A stretch of DNA of 64,000 bases from Lolliginicoccus lacisalsi (GCF_014841105.1 NZ_JACYWE010000009.1:95422-159421); one strand, 5' to 3'. Shown: positions 40,120-48,936, numbered from the stretch's first letter. The notes: generated by a model not told the origin, from the letters alone. A program made the numbers and translations.

Positions 40120-40891
40120 TTTCCTGATCGTCAGCGCAGCCAGCCTGCTCGCGGTCGTCGTGCTCATGGCGATCACCGCCCGCATCGGATTCACGCTCGG
40201 CAGGCACAATGTCGTCGATGTCACCTGGGGGCTCGCGTTCGTCGTCATTGCCGTGGTGTCGGCGATCGCGGGAACGGGCGAGCCCGCTCGCCGCATCGTC
40301 GTGGCGCTGCTCGTCTCGGCCTGGGGGCTGCGGCTTGCCTGGCACTTGCTGCAGCGCACCCGCGGCCACGGCGAGGACCCGCGGTACGCGGCGATGCTCG
40401 AGAGCCACGGCAGCGGCTCCCCGTGGGTGCCCCTCACCCGGATCTACCTCACCCAGGCGCTCGCGGCCTGGTTCATCTCCCTGCCCATCCAGGTGGCCGC
40501 CATCTCCGATGGGCCGCTCGGCTGGATCGCCTTCGCCGGGATCCTGCTGTGGATCGTTGGCGTGCTTTTCGAGTCGGTCGGGGACCATCAGCTTCGCGAG
40601 TTCAAGGCGGACGGCGCCAATCGCGGCAAGATCATGGACCGCGGCCTGTGGTCGTGGACCCGCCATCCCAACTACTTCGGTGATGCCTGCGTGTGGTGGG
40701 GGATCTTCCTCATCGCCGCCGACGTATGGCCCGGTGCGCTGACGGTGCTGTCGCCGGTCGTCATGACGTACTTCCTCGTTCATGCCACTGGGGCGCGGCT
40801 GCTGGAGAAGCACATGGCCGACCGGCCCGGCTTCCGCGAGTACCAGGAACGCACCAGCTACTTCGTGCCGCTGCCGCCCAAGCGCGGGTAG
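40112..40891 (+). CDS. DUF1295 membrane protein (steroid 5-alpha-reductase-like, Rv0446c type)
   Basis: A 259-residue integral membrane protein with about six helices. The C-terminal motif SWTRHPNYFGDACVWWGIFL and FREYQERTSYFVPLPP are diagnostic of DUF1295, related to the steroid 5-alpha-reductase/ICMT fold. A reduction step in lipid modification is plausible but unproven. Last gene of the operon that begins at 35289. Confidence 0.92.
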   Translation: MTDFLIVSAASLLAVVVLMAITARIGFTLGRHNVVDVTWGLAFVVIAVVSAIAGTGEPARRIVVALLVSAWGLRLAWHLLQRTRGHGEDPRYAAMLESHGSGSPWVPLTRIYLTQALAAWFISLPIQVAAISDGPLGWIAFAGILLWIVGVLFESVGDHQLREFKADGANRGKIMDRGLWSWTRHPNYFGDACVWWGIFLIAADVWPGALTVLSPVVMTYFLVHATGARLLEKHMADRPGFREYQERTSYFVPLPPKRG

Positions 40892-40907
40892 CGCTGGGCG
40901 CGGCGGC

Positions 40908-40962
40908 GAGTGTGCGAGAAACGACAGGCTCGAGCGCTGGAGCTGTCGTTTCTCGCACACTC
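40908..40962. repeat. Perfect 20-bp inverted repeat between convergent genes
   Basis: GAGTGTGCGAGAAACGACAG (40908-40927) and its exact complement (40943-40962) enclose a 15-base centre. It lies between the DUF1295 stop and the AGCS stop, so it may end both transcripts. The arm sequence is not GC-rich like common terminators. Confidence 0.85.
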
Positions 40963-40991
40963 GGGGCCGGGCAGCTCGGGGACCCCCGTGC

Positions 40992-42434
40992 CTACCGGTT
41001 CTCGGCGCCGCCCGCCGCCTCGGTGCGCGAGCCCCCGCACTCCACGCCGGTGAGGTCCGGCATGTCGCTGCGGACGAACACCGGGTCGAGGCCCTGCGCG
41101 CGCTGCTCCCGGTAGTGCTTGAGCAGCCGGAACACTACGACCGACAGCGGCGCGATGACCAGCAGGTTGATGGTGACCATGAAGCCCATGCTGAGATCGG
41201 CGAGCGACCAGACGAGGGCCAGCGACGCCACCGAGCCGAGGAACACGCACGCCACCACCGCCATGCGGAACAGCAGGATGGCGAGGCTGGAGCTGTTGAG
41301 GAAGGCCATGTTGGCCTCGCCGACGTAGTAGTTGCCCAGCACGGAGCTGAACGCGAGGAAGAAGATCACCACCGCGAGGTAGTGGATGGCCCAGTCGCCG
41401 AACTGCAGGGCGAGAGCCTCCTGGGTGAGCGAGGCGCCCTCGCGGCCCACGCCGTAGGACGGATCGGCGAGCAGGATGATGAACGCGGTCATGGAGCAGA
41501 TGAGCAGGGTGTCGAAGTACACGCCGAGCGATTGCACGAGCCCCTGCTTGACGGGGTGCGACACCGCGGCGGTGGCACTGACATTGGGGATGGAGCCCAT
41601 GCCGGCCTCGTTGGAGTAGAGGCCGCGGCGGATGCCGTTCATGATGACTGCGGCGATGCCGCCGCCGACGATCTCCTGGATGCCGAACGCGTTCTCGATG
41701 ATGAGCAGGAACATGTTCGGTACCTCGCTGATGTTCAGCGCGACCACGAGCAGTCCGAGCCCGACGTAGGAGAGCGCCATGACCGGCACGAGCACCTCGG
41801 TGACGCGGGCGATGCGCCGCACCCCGCCGAACACCACCAGCGCGGTCAGCCCAGCGAGGAGCACGCCGATGCCAACGGTGAACATGCCGGAGCTATTGCC
41901 GGTGGAGGTCTGCACGACGTCGGAGATCGTGTTGGCCTGCACGGTGTTGAACACCAGCGAGTACGTCACCAGCGCGATGAGCGAGAACGCGATGGCGATG
42001 TGGCGATTGCGGAGCCCGTAGGTGATGTAGTAGGCGGGGCCGCCACGGTAGGAATCGACATCCTTGATCTTGTAGAGCTGCGCGAGGGTGGATTCGATGA
42101 AGGCCGTGGCGGCGCCGACGATGGCGGTGAGCCACATCCAGAAGATCGCGCCGGGGCCGCCGATGGTGATGGCGATGGCCACGCCGGCGATGTTGCCGGT
42201 GCCGACGCGGGCGGCGGCGGCGATGGTGAACGACTGGAACGCGGACAGGCCCTTCTTGCCGTTCTCCATGACGAGCGCGGGCTCGGCGACGGAGCGGAAC
42301 ATGTCGCCGATCATGGTGATCTGGAGGACCCCGGACCGGATCGTGTAGTAGATGCCGGACAGGACGAGCACCGCGACGACGAAGTACCAGTAGATGTCGT
42401 TGATGCTGGTGATCGTGTCGATGACGTCTTCCAA
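40992..42434 (-). CDS. AGCS-family sodium:alanine/glycine symporter
   Basis: Sodium-coupled amino acid importer with about ten membrane helices. The AGCS signature lies in GTGNIAGVAIAITIGGPGAI. Other blocks: SYRGGPAYYITYGLRNRH, RGLYSNEAGMGSIPNVSATA and LLICSMTAFIILL. No ATG lies near the homologous start; TTG at 42434 (LEDVIDTITS) gives 480 residues. Glycine uptake would connect with gcvP, but specificity is not shown by sequence. Confidence 0.92.
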   Translation of the reverse strand: MEDVIDTITSINDIYWYFVVAVLVLSGIYYTIRSGVLQITMIGDMFRSVAEPALVMENGKKGLSAFQSFTIAAAARVGTGNIAGVAIAITIGGPGAIFWMWLTAIVGAATAFIESTLAQLYKIKDVDSYRGGPAYYITYGLRNRHIAIAFSLIALVTYSLVFNTVQANTISDVVQTSTGNSSGMFTVGIGVLLAGLTALVVFGGVRRIARVTEVLVPVMALSYVGLGLLVVALNISEVPNMFLLIIENAFGIQEIVGGGIAAVIMNGIRRGLYSNEAGMGSIPNVSATAAVSHPVKQGLVQSLGVYFDTLLICSMTAFIILLADPSYGVGREGASLTQEALALQFGDWAIHYLAVVIFFLAFSSVLGNYYVGEANMAFLNSSSLAILLFRMAVVACVFLGSVASLALVWSLADLSMGFMVTINLLVIAPLSVVVFRLLKHYREQRAQGLDPVFVRSDMPDLTGVECGGSRTEAAGGAENR

Positions 42435-42640
42435 GGCGGTGACCCCCAGGGACGTGGCCCAGCGCGTGGACCGGCATGGTCGGTTGGCTTCGCTGAGCCT
42501 ATCCCCGGGACCACGTGTTACAGGCGTTTTTCCGCCGTCGCGGGGGCGCGGCACCGGCGCTGATCTGCGATGGCGCCAGCGATGCCCGGTTCCTCCTGAT
42601 CAACGTTGTTACGTCGAGTTCACAGCGGGGCCCGTGCTGC

Positions 42641-44020
42641 TCACACGTCGCGAAGGATGGGCAGCTCGCCCGCGTCGATGAGGCCGGTGAACTCGCTGTA
42701 GTCGTCCTCCATCTGGTTGGCGTAGGCATTGGCGAAGGCCGCGATGGCCTTGTCGAAGTGTTTGCCCTTGCGGAGGTAGGCGCTGAGCGCGCGGGGGTCC
42801 GTGGTGCGGGCGTGGGCGCGGGCGAGCAGGGCGCCGGTGAGGCGGCCGTAGTCGTCAAGATTCTTGCTGGTGAGCGTCTCGGGGTCGATGTCGGCCTTGT
42901 GGTTGCGGAACTGGCGCACGTAGTAGTGCTGGTCGTCGATATTCGTCCAGCCGAGCGTGACGTCGTGATCGGCCTGGACGAGCTTGGCGCCCTCGGCGAC
43001 GCGCTGCCCGTGGTGGGCGGGCGCGGAGTGGGGCACGTACGGCTCGAGCTGGGAGGCAGTGGCTTGCTTGACCTGCAGCACGAGTGCTTCCCCGGCGTTG
43101 CCCTCGAGCAGGACCAGGTAGCTGCGGAGCCCGACGCTGCCGGTGCCTACGATGCGGTGGACCACGTCGTGGGGGCGATAGCGGCGCAGCAGGGTTCGCG
43201 GGGCGGCGGGCACCGTGGCGATGTACTCGCGCAGGGCCTCGATCACCTGCTCCTCGACTTCATCGGTGACGTGGGCGCGGATCGGTGGATCCTCGGTGAA
43301 GCGCCAGCGGTCGCCGTCCTGGGCGGTCCACTTGTCGGCGACGCGGCGGTTGGCGTTGCGCTGGGCCTTCTCGCGCGCGTCCTCGAGGTCGTCCTCGAGG
43401 TGCTTGGCCTTGACCTCGCTGACGGCCGTGTCGTCGGGCTGCGTGCGCCAGGAAGCGAGGAAGGTGAGGTCGGCGAGGCGGTGCATGGTGCGGCGGTAGG
43501 CGCGGGAGGCATGCCGGGCGGCCTTGGTGGCCGACTTGCGGTCGATGTCGTTATCGCGCCCGGCGAGGACGAGGCTAGCGGCGAGGCGCTTGAGGTCCCA
43601 TTCCCAGGGGCCGGGGATGGTCTCGTCGAAGTCGTTGACATCCATGATGATCCCGCCGAGGCGTCCGGCGAACAGGCCGAAGTTGGCCGCGTGGGCGTCC
43701 CCGCACAACTGAGCGTGCAGGCCGGTGACGGGAGCGATCTGGAGGTCGTGGGCCATCAGCCCGGCGATGCCGCGATAGAAGGTGAAGGGGGTCTCGCTCA
43801 TGCGGCCGATGCGGATAGGGATGAGGTCCTCGACGCGGCCCTTGTTGGTGCGTTCGATGTGCTCGGCGACGGTGGGGCGCGCGGGGGAGAGGGTCAGCTC
43901 GGCGTGGGCGTCGAAGGGCACGGCCTCGCGCAGGGAGCGGCCGAGCTCACGGGCTTCGTCGGCGCTGAGCCAGGCGTGATCGGCGTCGGCGAAGAGGGTT
44001 CTCTGGGTGCGCGCGTCCAT
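42641..44020 (-). CDS. DUF2252 family protein
   Basis: A 459-residue cytoplasmic DUF2252 protein. Blocks include MSETPFTFYRGIAGLMAHDL, LCGDAHAANFGLFAGRLGGI and DVNDFDETIPGPWEWDLKRL, reminiscent of kinase-like folds (H-G-D-x-H-x2-N). Function unknown. ATG at 44020 is used; GTG-type starts upstream exist. Divergent from hsp20, with the HAIR-like operator between, so it may be heat-controlled too. Confidence 0.9.
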   Translation of the reverse strand: MDARTQRTLFADADHAWLSADEARELGRSLREAVPFDAHAELTLSPARPTVAEHIERTNKGRVEDLIPIRIGRMSETPFTFYRGIAGLMAHDLQIAPVTGLHAQLCGDAHAANFGLFAGRLGGIIMDVNDFDETIPGPWEWDLKRLAASLVLAGRDNDIDRKSATKAARHASRAYRRTMHRLADLTFLASWRTQPDDTAVSEVKAKHLEDDLEDAREKAQRNANRRVADKWTAQDGDRWRFTEDPPIRAHVTDEVEEQVIEALREYIATVPAAPRTLLRRYRPHDVVHRIVGTGSVGLRSYLVLLEGNAGEALVLQVKQATASQLEPYVPHSAPAHHGQRVAEGAKLVQADHDVTLGWTNIDDQHYYVRQFRNHKADIDPETLTSKNLDDYGRLTGALLARAHARTTDPRALSAYLRKGKHFDKAIAAFANAYANQMEDDYSEFTGLIDAGELPILRDV

Positions 44021-44058
44021 GCGGCAACTCTGCCTGAACCCCGGGCTCGCGCGCCAGC

Positions 44059-44079
44059 CTTGAGTGGAATACACTCAAC
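44059..44079. promoter_or_regulatory. HspR operator (HAIR element)
   Basis: CTTGAGT-N7-ACTCAAC matches the HAIR consensus CTTGAGT-N7-ACTCAAG at 13 of 14 positions. It is 84 bases upstream of hsp20 and 39 upstream of the divergent DUF2252 gene. Confidence 0.85.
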
Positions 44080-44162
44080 TATGTCCATGTTATGTCAAGT
44101 ACGAGGGGTGTGCGAGATCCCTCGACCACCATCGCAAGCATTCGGATGAAGGAGGAACAACG

Positions 44163-44615
44163 ATGGCACTTCCAGCACGACGCGCCGCGGCCACCCCGGC
44201 CCTGGGCCGCTGGGATCCCTTCCGCGACTTCGAGGAGCTCTACGACCGGCTAGGCCGATGGCTCGACACCACTCCCGGCGACGCGCCCGCGTCCTGGGTG
44301 CCGAACGTCGACATCGAGGAGACCGACACCGCCTACAAGGTCGAGGCGGAACTGCCTGGCGTGACCAAGGACAACATCGCGATCGAGTACCGCGAGGGCG
44401 TCCTGCACATCTCCGGCGAGGTGGAGGAGAAGGAGCGCGACGGCATCGTCCATCGCCGCGCCCGGCGCACCGGACGATTCAGCTACCAGGTGAGCCTGCC
44501 CACCGAGATCGACCACGACAACATCGGCGCGCAGCTCAACGACGGTGTCCTCGCCGTCACCCTGCCCAAGTCGCAGAAGCGCGACAGCGCTCGCAAGATC
44601 GAGATCACCGGTTGA
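44163..44615 (+). CDS. hsp20: Hsp20/alpha-crystallin small heat-shock protein
   Basis: A 150-residue ATP-independent chaperone that holds unfolding proteins. The alpha-crystallin domain runs from about residue 45 (VPNVDIEETDTAYKVEAELP) to GVLAVTLPK. AAGGAGG lies eight bases before the ATG. The HAIR-like operator upstream predicts HspR repression released on heat. M. tuberculosis Acr2 is controlled in the same way. Confidence 0.95.
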   Translation: MALPARRAAATPALGRWDPFRDFEELYDRLGRWLDTTPGDAPASWVPNVDIEETDTAYKVEAELPGVTKDNIAIEYREGVLHISGEVEEKERDGIVHRRARRTGRFSYQVSLPTEIDHDNIGAQLNDGVLAVTLPKSQKRDSARKIEITG

Positions 44616-44672
44616 CCGAACCGCGTGCCCGGGCCACCCGCTGGCCCGGGCACGCGCGCTACGGTGGATCCC

Positions 44673-45272
44673 GTGGCCCCCATCGAACACCGACCCTCGC
44701 CGATCGCCGACCTGCTCTCGGCGCGCCGCTCCTTCCTCACCCTCACCGACGAGGCACCCAGCGACGCTGACATCACCAGGCTCGTCCAGGCCTGCACGTC
44801 CGTGGCCGACCACAAGGCCCTGCGCCCCTGGCGGGTCATCACCCTGCGCGGCGCGGCCCGAGAGCGAATGGGCGAGGCGATCGCCGGCCACATGCACGGC
44901 GATGTGCCCGGCCTCACCGACCCCGAGCAGATCGAGGACGCGCGCAAGCTCGCCGCCAAGCCGCTGCGCGCGCCGTTGCTGATCGCCCTGGTGCACCGCG
45001 CCGTGCGCCCCCCCAGCGTCCCGGAATGGGAGCAGATCGCCACGGCCGCGGGAGTCGGCCACTACCTCTCGTTGCTGCTGCACGACGAGGGGTGGGGGGT
45101 CGTATGGCGCACCGGACCCTTCGTGGACATGCCCGCGGTCGCCACGATGCACGGCCTCGCCGCCCATGAGCGCCTGCTCGGGTGGCTCTACGTCGGCGGC
45201 ATCGAGCCGGGCGATGACAAGCCCCGCAACCGCAAGATCGACGCCGAGCACCTCATCACCCGCCTGGCATGA
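44673..45272 (+). CDS. Nitroreductase family FMN protein
   Basis: A nitroreductase-fold protein of about 199 residues: SPIADLLSARRSFLTLTDEA (FMN-contact Arg-Arg-Ser), VADHKALRPWRVITLRG, and GVGHYLSLLLHDEGWGVVWR. The final part HERLLGWLYVGGIEPGDDKP is typical. Start GTG 44673 or 44664. Its stop overlaps the fructosamine kinase start. Substrate unknown. Confidence 0.87.
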   Translation: MAPIEHRPSPIADLLSARRSFLTLTDEAPSDADITRLVQACTSVADHKALRPWRVITLRGAARERMGEAIAGHMHGDVPGLTDPEQIEDARKLAAKPLRAPLLIALVHRAVRPPSVPEWEQIATAAGVGHYLSLLLHDEGWGVVWRTGPFVDMPAVATMHGLAAHERLLGWLYVGGIEPGDDKPRNRKIDAEHLITRLA

Positions 45273-46039
45273 CGTTCACCAAGACCGACGACGCGGGCAA
45301 CGGCCCCGGCTTCTTCGCCGCGGAGGCGGCCGGGCTGCGCTGGCTTGCCGAGGGTGGGCTGCCCGTCGTCGCGGTGCACGAGGTCGGCAGCGGGCACATC
45401 ACCCTTGAGCGGCTGGTGCACGCGGCCCCGAGCAAGGACGCGGCCCGGCAGTTTGGTGCCGCGCTCGCCCGCTGCCACGCCTCCGGCGCGCCTGGGTTCG
45501 GCGCGCCGCCAGCCGGCCATGACGGCGGCCTCTATATCGGGACCCAGGCGATGCCCGCGGGACCGGGCAGCGATCCTGGCTCGTGGGGATCGTTCTACGC
45601 GGCCACTCGCGTGCTGCCGTTCGTGCCGCGCGCGGTCCGGCTCGGCATGCTCACTGCCGCCGCCGCCCGGATCGTCGAAGCGGCCTGCGCGGAGATCGCC
45701 GCGGGCACCTTCGATGACGGCGCGGCGCCCGCGCGCATCCACGGCGACCTGTGGTCGGGCAACGTCATGTGGACGCCGCGTGGTGCGGTAGCGATCGATC
45801 CAGCGGCGCACGGCGGGCACGCGGAGACCGATCTCGCGATGCTCGCGCTGTTCGGCTGCCCCCAGCTCGATGAGATCCTCCGTGGCTACGAGGCGGTCGC
45901 GCCACTGCGCGGGGGGTGGCGCGAGAGGATCCCGCTGCATCAGCTGCATCCGCTCGCCGTGCATGCGGCGGGGCAGGGCGCGCACTACGGGGAAGCGCTC
46001 GAGCGCGCCGCCCGGCAGGTGCTCGCCCTGTGCCGCTAG
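45269..46039 (+). CDS. Fructosamine/ketosamine-3-kinase family protein
   Basis: A 256-residue aminoglycoside-phosphotransferase-fold kinase, the family that phosphorylates glycated protein amines and starts deglycation. Catalytic loop RIHGDLWSGNVMWTPRG and metal loop IDPAAHGGHAETDLAMLAL are intact. N-terminal ITLERLVHA is family-like. The start overlaps the nitroreductase stop, so the two are coupled. Ends 49 bases before an IdeR box. Confidence 0.92.
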   Translation: MTFTKTDDAGNGPGFFAAEAAGLRWLAEGGLPVVAVHEVGSGHITLERLVHAAPSKDAARQFGAALARCHASGAPGFGAPPAGHDGGLYIGTQAMPAGPGSDPGSWGSFYAATRVLPFVPRAVRLGMLTAAAARIVEAACAEIAAGTFDDGAAPARIHGDLWSGNVMWTPRGAVAIDPAAHGGHAETDLAMLALFGCPQLDEILRGYEAVAPLRGGWRERIPLHQLHPLAVHAAGQGAHYGEALERAARQVLALCR

Positions 46040-46087
46040 CTCGGGCGGAGCAGGCCCGGCAGGCATGGTTATCCACTCTTCAGTGCA

Positions 46088-46106
46088 ATCGGTTAGGCTC
46101 ACCTTG
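46088..46106. promoter_or_regulatory. IdeR/DtxR iron box before the binding protein
   Basis: ATCGGTTAGGCTCACCTTG, about 12 of 19 consensus matches with an intact GGTTAGGCT half, lies 72 bases upstream of the siderophore-binding protein start. Confidence 0.7.
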
Positions 46107-46177
46107 CTACCTGGTTGTCGCTGCGCGTAGACCGCGGCCACTACCCTGCTCACGCTCATCCGGGAAGGCACGTACAC

Positions 46178-47197
46178 ATGGCACCCCGCCACCAACGACT
46201 CCGACACCCGCGACTCCACCGTCGCGCACTGCTCACCACGGCCCTCGCCGCGGCGCTCGCCCTGGCAGGCTGCTCGGCCAACGACGACGCAACAAGCAAT
46301 ACCGCCGCGACTGGCTCGGGCATCAACGTCGAGCATGCCTTCGGCAGCACCGAGGTGCCCGAGGACCCGCAGCGCGTCGTCAGCGTCGGGTACAACGATC
46401 AGGACACCCTCCTCGCGCTCGGCTTCGTCCCCGTCGGCGCGTTCGACTGGTACGGCGACTACCCGGGCGGCGTCTGGCCATGGGGCCAGGAACTGCTCGA
46501 CGGGGCGGTTCCCGCGGTCGTGGGCTCTCCGGCGGGGGACATCGACATCGAGACCGTCGCCTCGCTCGACCCCGACCTGATCGTCGGCACCTATACCGGG
46601 CTCAAGGAAGCACAGTACGATCAGCTCAGCTCCATCGCACCAACGGTCGCGCAGCCCGACGACTACCCCGAGTGGGGCATCCCCTGGGACGCGCAGACCC
46701 GCATGATCGGGCAAGCAGTGGGGGAGCCGGACAAGGCCGAGGAGTTGATCGACGGCATCGCCGACACTATCGCCGAGGTCAAGGCCGCGCATCCGGAGTT
46801 CGAGGGCAAGACCATCGCGGTCGGCGCGCTCAACCAGCCGGGCGAGTTTGGCATCTACGGCCCCGCCGACCCGAAGGTGCGATTCTTCAACGAGCTGGGC
46901 TTCGCAAACCCGCCCGCCACCGAGGAGATCGCCGGCAATTTCTCGCCCATCTCCACGGAGCAGCTCTCCCTGCTCGATGTCGAAGTCCTCGTCTGGTACG
47001 CCAGCGCCGACTTCGAGCCGAAGCTGCGCGCCGAGCTCGACAAGACCGAGATCTATCAGCAGCTCGATGTCGTCAAGGATGGGCGGGCGATCATCCTCGC
47101 TGACGATGCCGCGCAGGCGATGTCGTGGAGCACCGTGCTGAGCCTGCCGTTCGCGCTCGATCGGATCCCCGACCGCATCGCCGATCTCCTGCAGTAG
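46178..47197 (+). CDS. Siderophore-binding lipoprotein (FecB/FhuD-like)
   Basis: A 339-residue extracytoplasmic binding protein for ferric siderophores. After an Arg-rich start, a lipoprotein signal peptide ends in the lipobox LALAGC. The PBP fold follows: PQRVVSVGYNDQDTLLALGF, ETVASLDPDLIVGTY, and ending SLPFALDRIPDRIADLLQ. ATG follows GGGAAGG. It is far from the permease/ATPase operon at 27.7-31.3 kb, but shares IdeR-type control, so it is the likely partner. A hairpin follows. Confidence 0.92.
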   Translation: MAPRHQRLRHPRLHRRALLTTALAAALALAGCSANDDATSNTAATGSGINVEHAFGSTEVPEDPQRVVSVGYNDQDTLLALGFVPVGAFDWYGDYPGGVWPWGQELLDGAVPAVVGSPAGDIDIETVASLDPDLIVGTYTGLKEAQYDQLSSIAPTVAQPDDYPEWGIPWDAQTRMIGQAVGEPDKAEELIDGIADTIAEVKAAHPEFEGKTIAVGALNQPGEFGIYGPADPKVRFFNELGFANPPATEEIAGNFSPISTEQLSLLDVEVLVWYASADFEPKLRAELDKTEIYQQLDVVKDGRAIILADDAAQAMSWSTVLSLPFALDRIPDRIADLLQ

Positions 47198-47201
47198 CCG
47201 G

Positions 47202-47780
47202 CTAGGGCTCGCTCCCTGGCTCCGCGAGGCGCGGCACGACCAACCATCGTGCCGCGCCTTTCCGCGTTCCCGAGAGTTCCGCCGCGCGCTCGACGCACCA
47301 CCGGTGCAGCGCCACGAGCCGCGCCCCGTCGAGCTGCGGCGGGATGCCCCCGTCGGCCTCGAGGCTGGCGCCGATATTGGCCGCGGCGCGCTCGAGCAAT
47401 CGCCCCGCGCCCGCGGCGTTTCCCCGCGCGGCATGGGTGACGCCCACAGCAAGCTGGGCGAGCCCACGCCATGCCTGAGCCTCGCCAGCCGGGGCGGCCT
47501 TCCAGGCATCCTCGAGCAGCTCGTGCGCGTGGAACGGGTGGCCGGTGGCGAGCAGCGCGTCCGCATCGCGCAGCGCCTGGACAGCCTCGGTGTAGGCAGG
47601 GATGCGATGGCGGCACTCGCGGGCAGCATCACCGTGCGGCAGGGGGCGGCCGAGGCAATCGCGCGGCCGCTGGTTGCGGGCGCGGCCATCGCCATCGCGG
47701 TCGCGGGGGAGCGAGGAAGTCACCACTGCATCGTGCCACGCGCGCACCGCGCCCACGCATGCCCAGGACTGCGCGCGCAC
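47202..47780 (-). CDS. DUF309 family protein
   Basis: A helical DUF309 protein: HPFHAHELLEDAWKAAPAGE and WRGLAQLAVGVTHAARGNA carry the HxxHExxE-like pattern. The C-terminus ends RWLVVPRLAEPGSEP. Function unknown. The start is uncertain: GTG at 47780 with AGGAAG adjacent is used (192 residues); TTG at 47804 would add eight residues. Convergent with the siderophore-binding gene, stops only four bases apart. Confidence 0.85.
   Translation of the reverse strand: MRAQSWACVGAVRAWHDAVVTSSLPRDRDGDGRARNQRPRDCLGRPLPHGDAARECRHRIPAYTEAVQALRDADALLATGHPFHAHELLEDAWKAAPAGEAQAWRGLAQLAVGVTHAARGNAAGAGRLLERAAANIGASLEADGGIPPQLDGARLVALHRWCVERAAELSGTRKGAARWLVVPRLAEPGSEP
47227..47261 (+). terminator. Terminator of the binding-protein gene, inside DUF309
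   Basis: AGGCGCGGCACGA (47227-47239) pairs perfectly with TCGTGCCGCGCCT (47247-47259) over a 7-base loop and is followed by TTT. It is 30 bases past the binding-protein stop and lies within the antisense DUF309 coding end. Confidence 0.8.
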
Positions 47781-47823
47781 CGCTTCCTGGAGCGGTGTGG
47801 CCAATCATGATCATGTCGCCGGA

Positions 47824-47839
47824 TGTGACGGTGGTCACG
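47824..47839. promoter_or_regulatory. CRP/GlxR-type binding site
   Basis: TGTGACGGTGGTCACG matches the TGTGA-N6-TCACA consensus at 9 of 10 specified bases. It lies just upstream of the DUF309 start and about 200 bases upstream of the amidotransferase-like gene. Confidence 0.7.
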
Positions 47840-48045
47840 ATTGGCGAAGTTGGCCGCGAGAAAATCCGCAGGTGATCGCGAACCCTTCCCAGGGGCTGCC
47901 TCACAGCGTGGCGAAGCGGCGGGGAGCAGGGGAGCGGCGGTCCTTTCGTGCCGTGCAAACGGGGGGCAGGCTGGCTACAGTTCTTCCATCGCGGCACCCA
48001 CGAGCGCGCCGCATATTCCGCGTCCGGCGAGCTTCGAGGGGCACC

Positions 48046-48768
48046 ATGGCACGCATTGTCATCACGGTCATCGAGAACCACCCCAACTGTCCGCTGGACC
48101 TGCTCGAGGAGCCCCTGCGCCAGTGCCACCTCGAGATCGTTCGCCCCTACTACGGCGACGCCATTCCCGCGGCGAGCGACGTGGGTGACGGGATGATCGT
48201 GCTCGGTGGGTACCAGAACGCGCAGGCCGATGACGACTGCCCGTGGCTGCCGCGCCTGCGCGCGCTGATGGCTGCCTGCGTCGATGAAGCGATCCCCCTG
48301 CTCGGTATCTGCTTGGGCGCCCAGTTGCTCGCCCTCGCCTGCGGCGGCCGACTCGATCGGGACGCCAAGGCCGGCCTCGAGGCCGGGGTCGCCGCGGTGC
48401 AGTGGTCCGCGAGCGCCGCGAGCGATCCGTTGTTCCGCCGCATCGCCGCGAGCTGCGATCCGCTCCTTGCGCCGACCATGCATTTCGATGCGATCAGCGA
48501 GCTGCCGCCCGGCGCGACGCTGCTCGGCTCCTCCGTCCTCTACCAGAACCAGGCCTTCCGGGTCGGCGACCGCGCCTGGGGAGTGCAGTTCCACCCCGAG
48601 GCCTCGTACGGGGCGTTCCGGGCCTGGGCGACCGATGCCGCGATGCAGGAGTCGATCAGTCCCAGCCGCTTCCTCGAGCAATACCTCGAGCGCGAGCCCC
48701 AGATCGAGGCCACCGCGCGGATGGTGGGCAGTTCCTTTCGGAGCGTCGTCCTGGCCGCTTCCGCATGA
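48046..48768 (+). CDS. Class I glutamine amidotransferase-like protein
   Basis: A 240-residue stand-alone class I GATase domain. Nucleophile loop LLGICLGAQLLALACGG, and the His/Glu pair in GVQFHPEASYGAF. The family hydrolyses glutamine or gamma-glutamyl compounds; without a synthase partner the role is open. ATG follows GAGGGGCACC. It precedes the 47-residue peptide gene by 168 bases on the same strand, but a promoter-like AT-rich region separates them. Confidence 0.9.
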   Translation: MARIVITVIENHPNCPLDLLEEPLRQCHLEIVRPYYGDAIPAASDVGDGMIVLGGYQNAQADDDCPWLPRLRALMAACVDEAIPLLGICLGAQLLALACGGRLDRDAKAGLEAGVAAVQWSASAASDPLFRRIAASCDPLLAPTMHFDAISELPPGATLLGSSVLYQNQAFRVGDRAWGVQFHPEASYGAFRAWATDAAMQESISPSRFLEQYLEREPQIEATARMVGSSFRSVVLAASA

Positions 48769-48936
48769 CCTGGCCCACACCACGATCCCTTCGCCCTGCC
48801 GAATCACCGGATCAATGAAACAAATGTGATTGCGGATGTAACAATCCAGGGCGCCTCGTGCGATGTATCTGGCAGAACGTCCGGCGCGCCACCCTGCTCG
48901 GTGAGCGCCCGGCCACACGGGGAGAAAGGTCCATTG

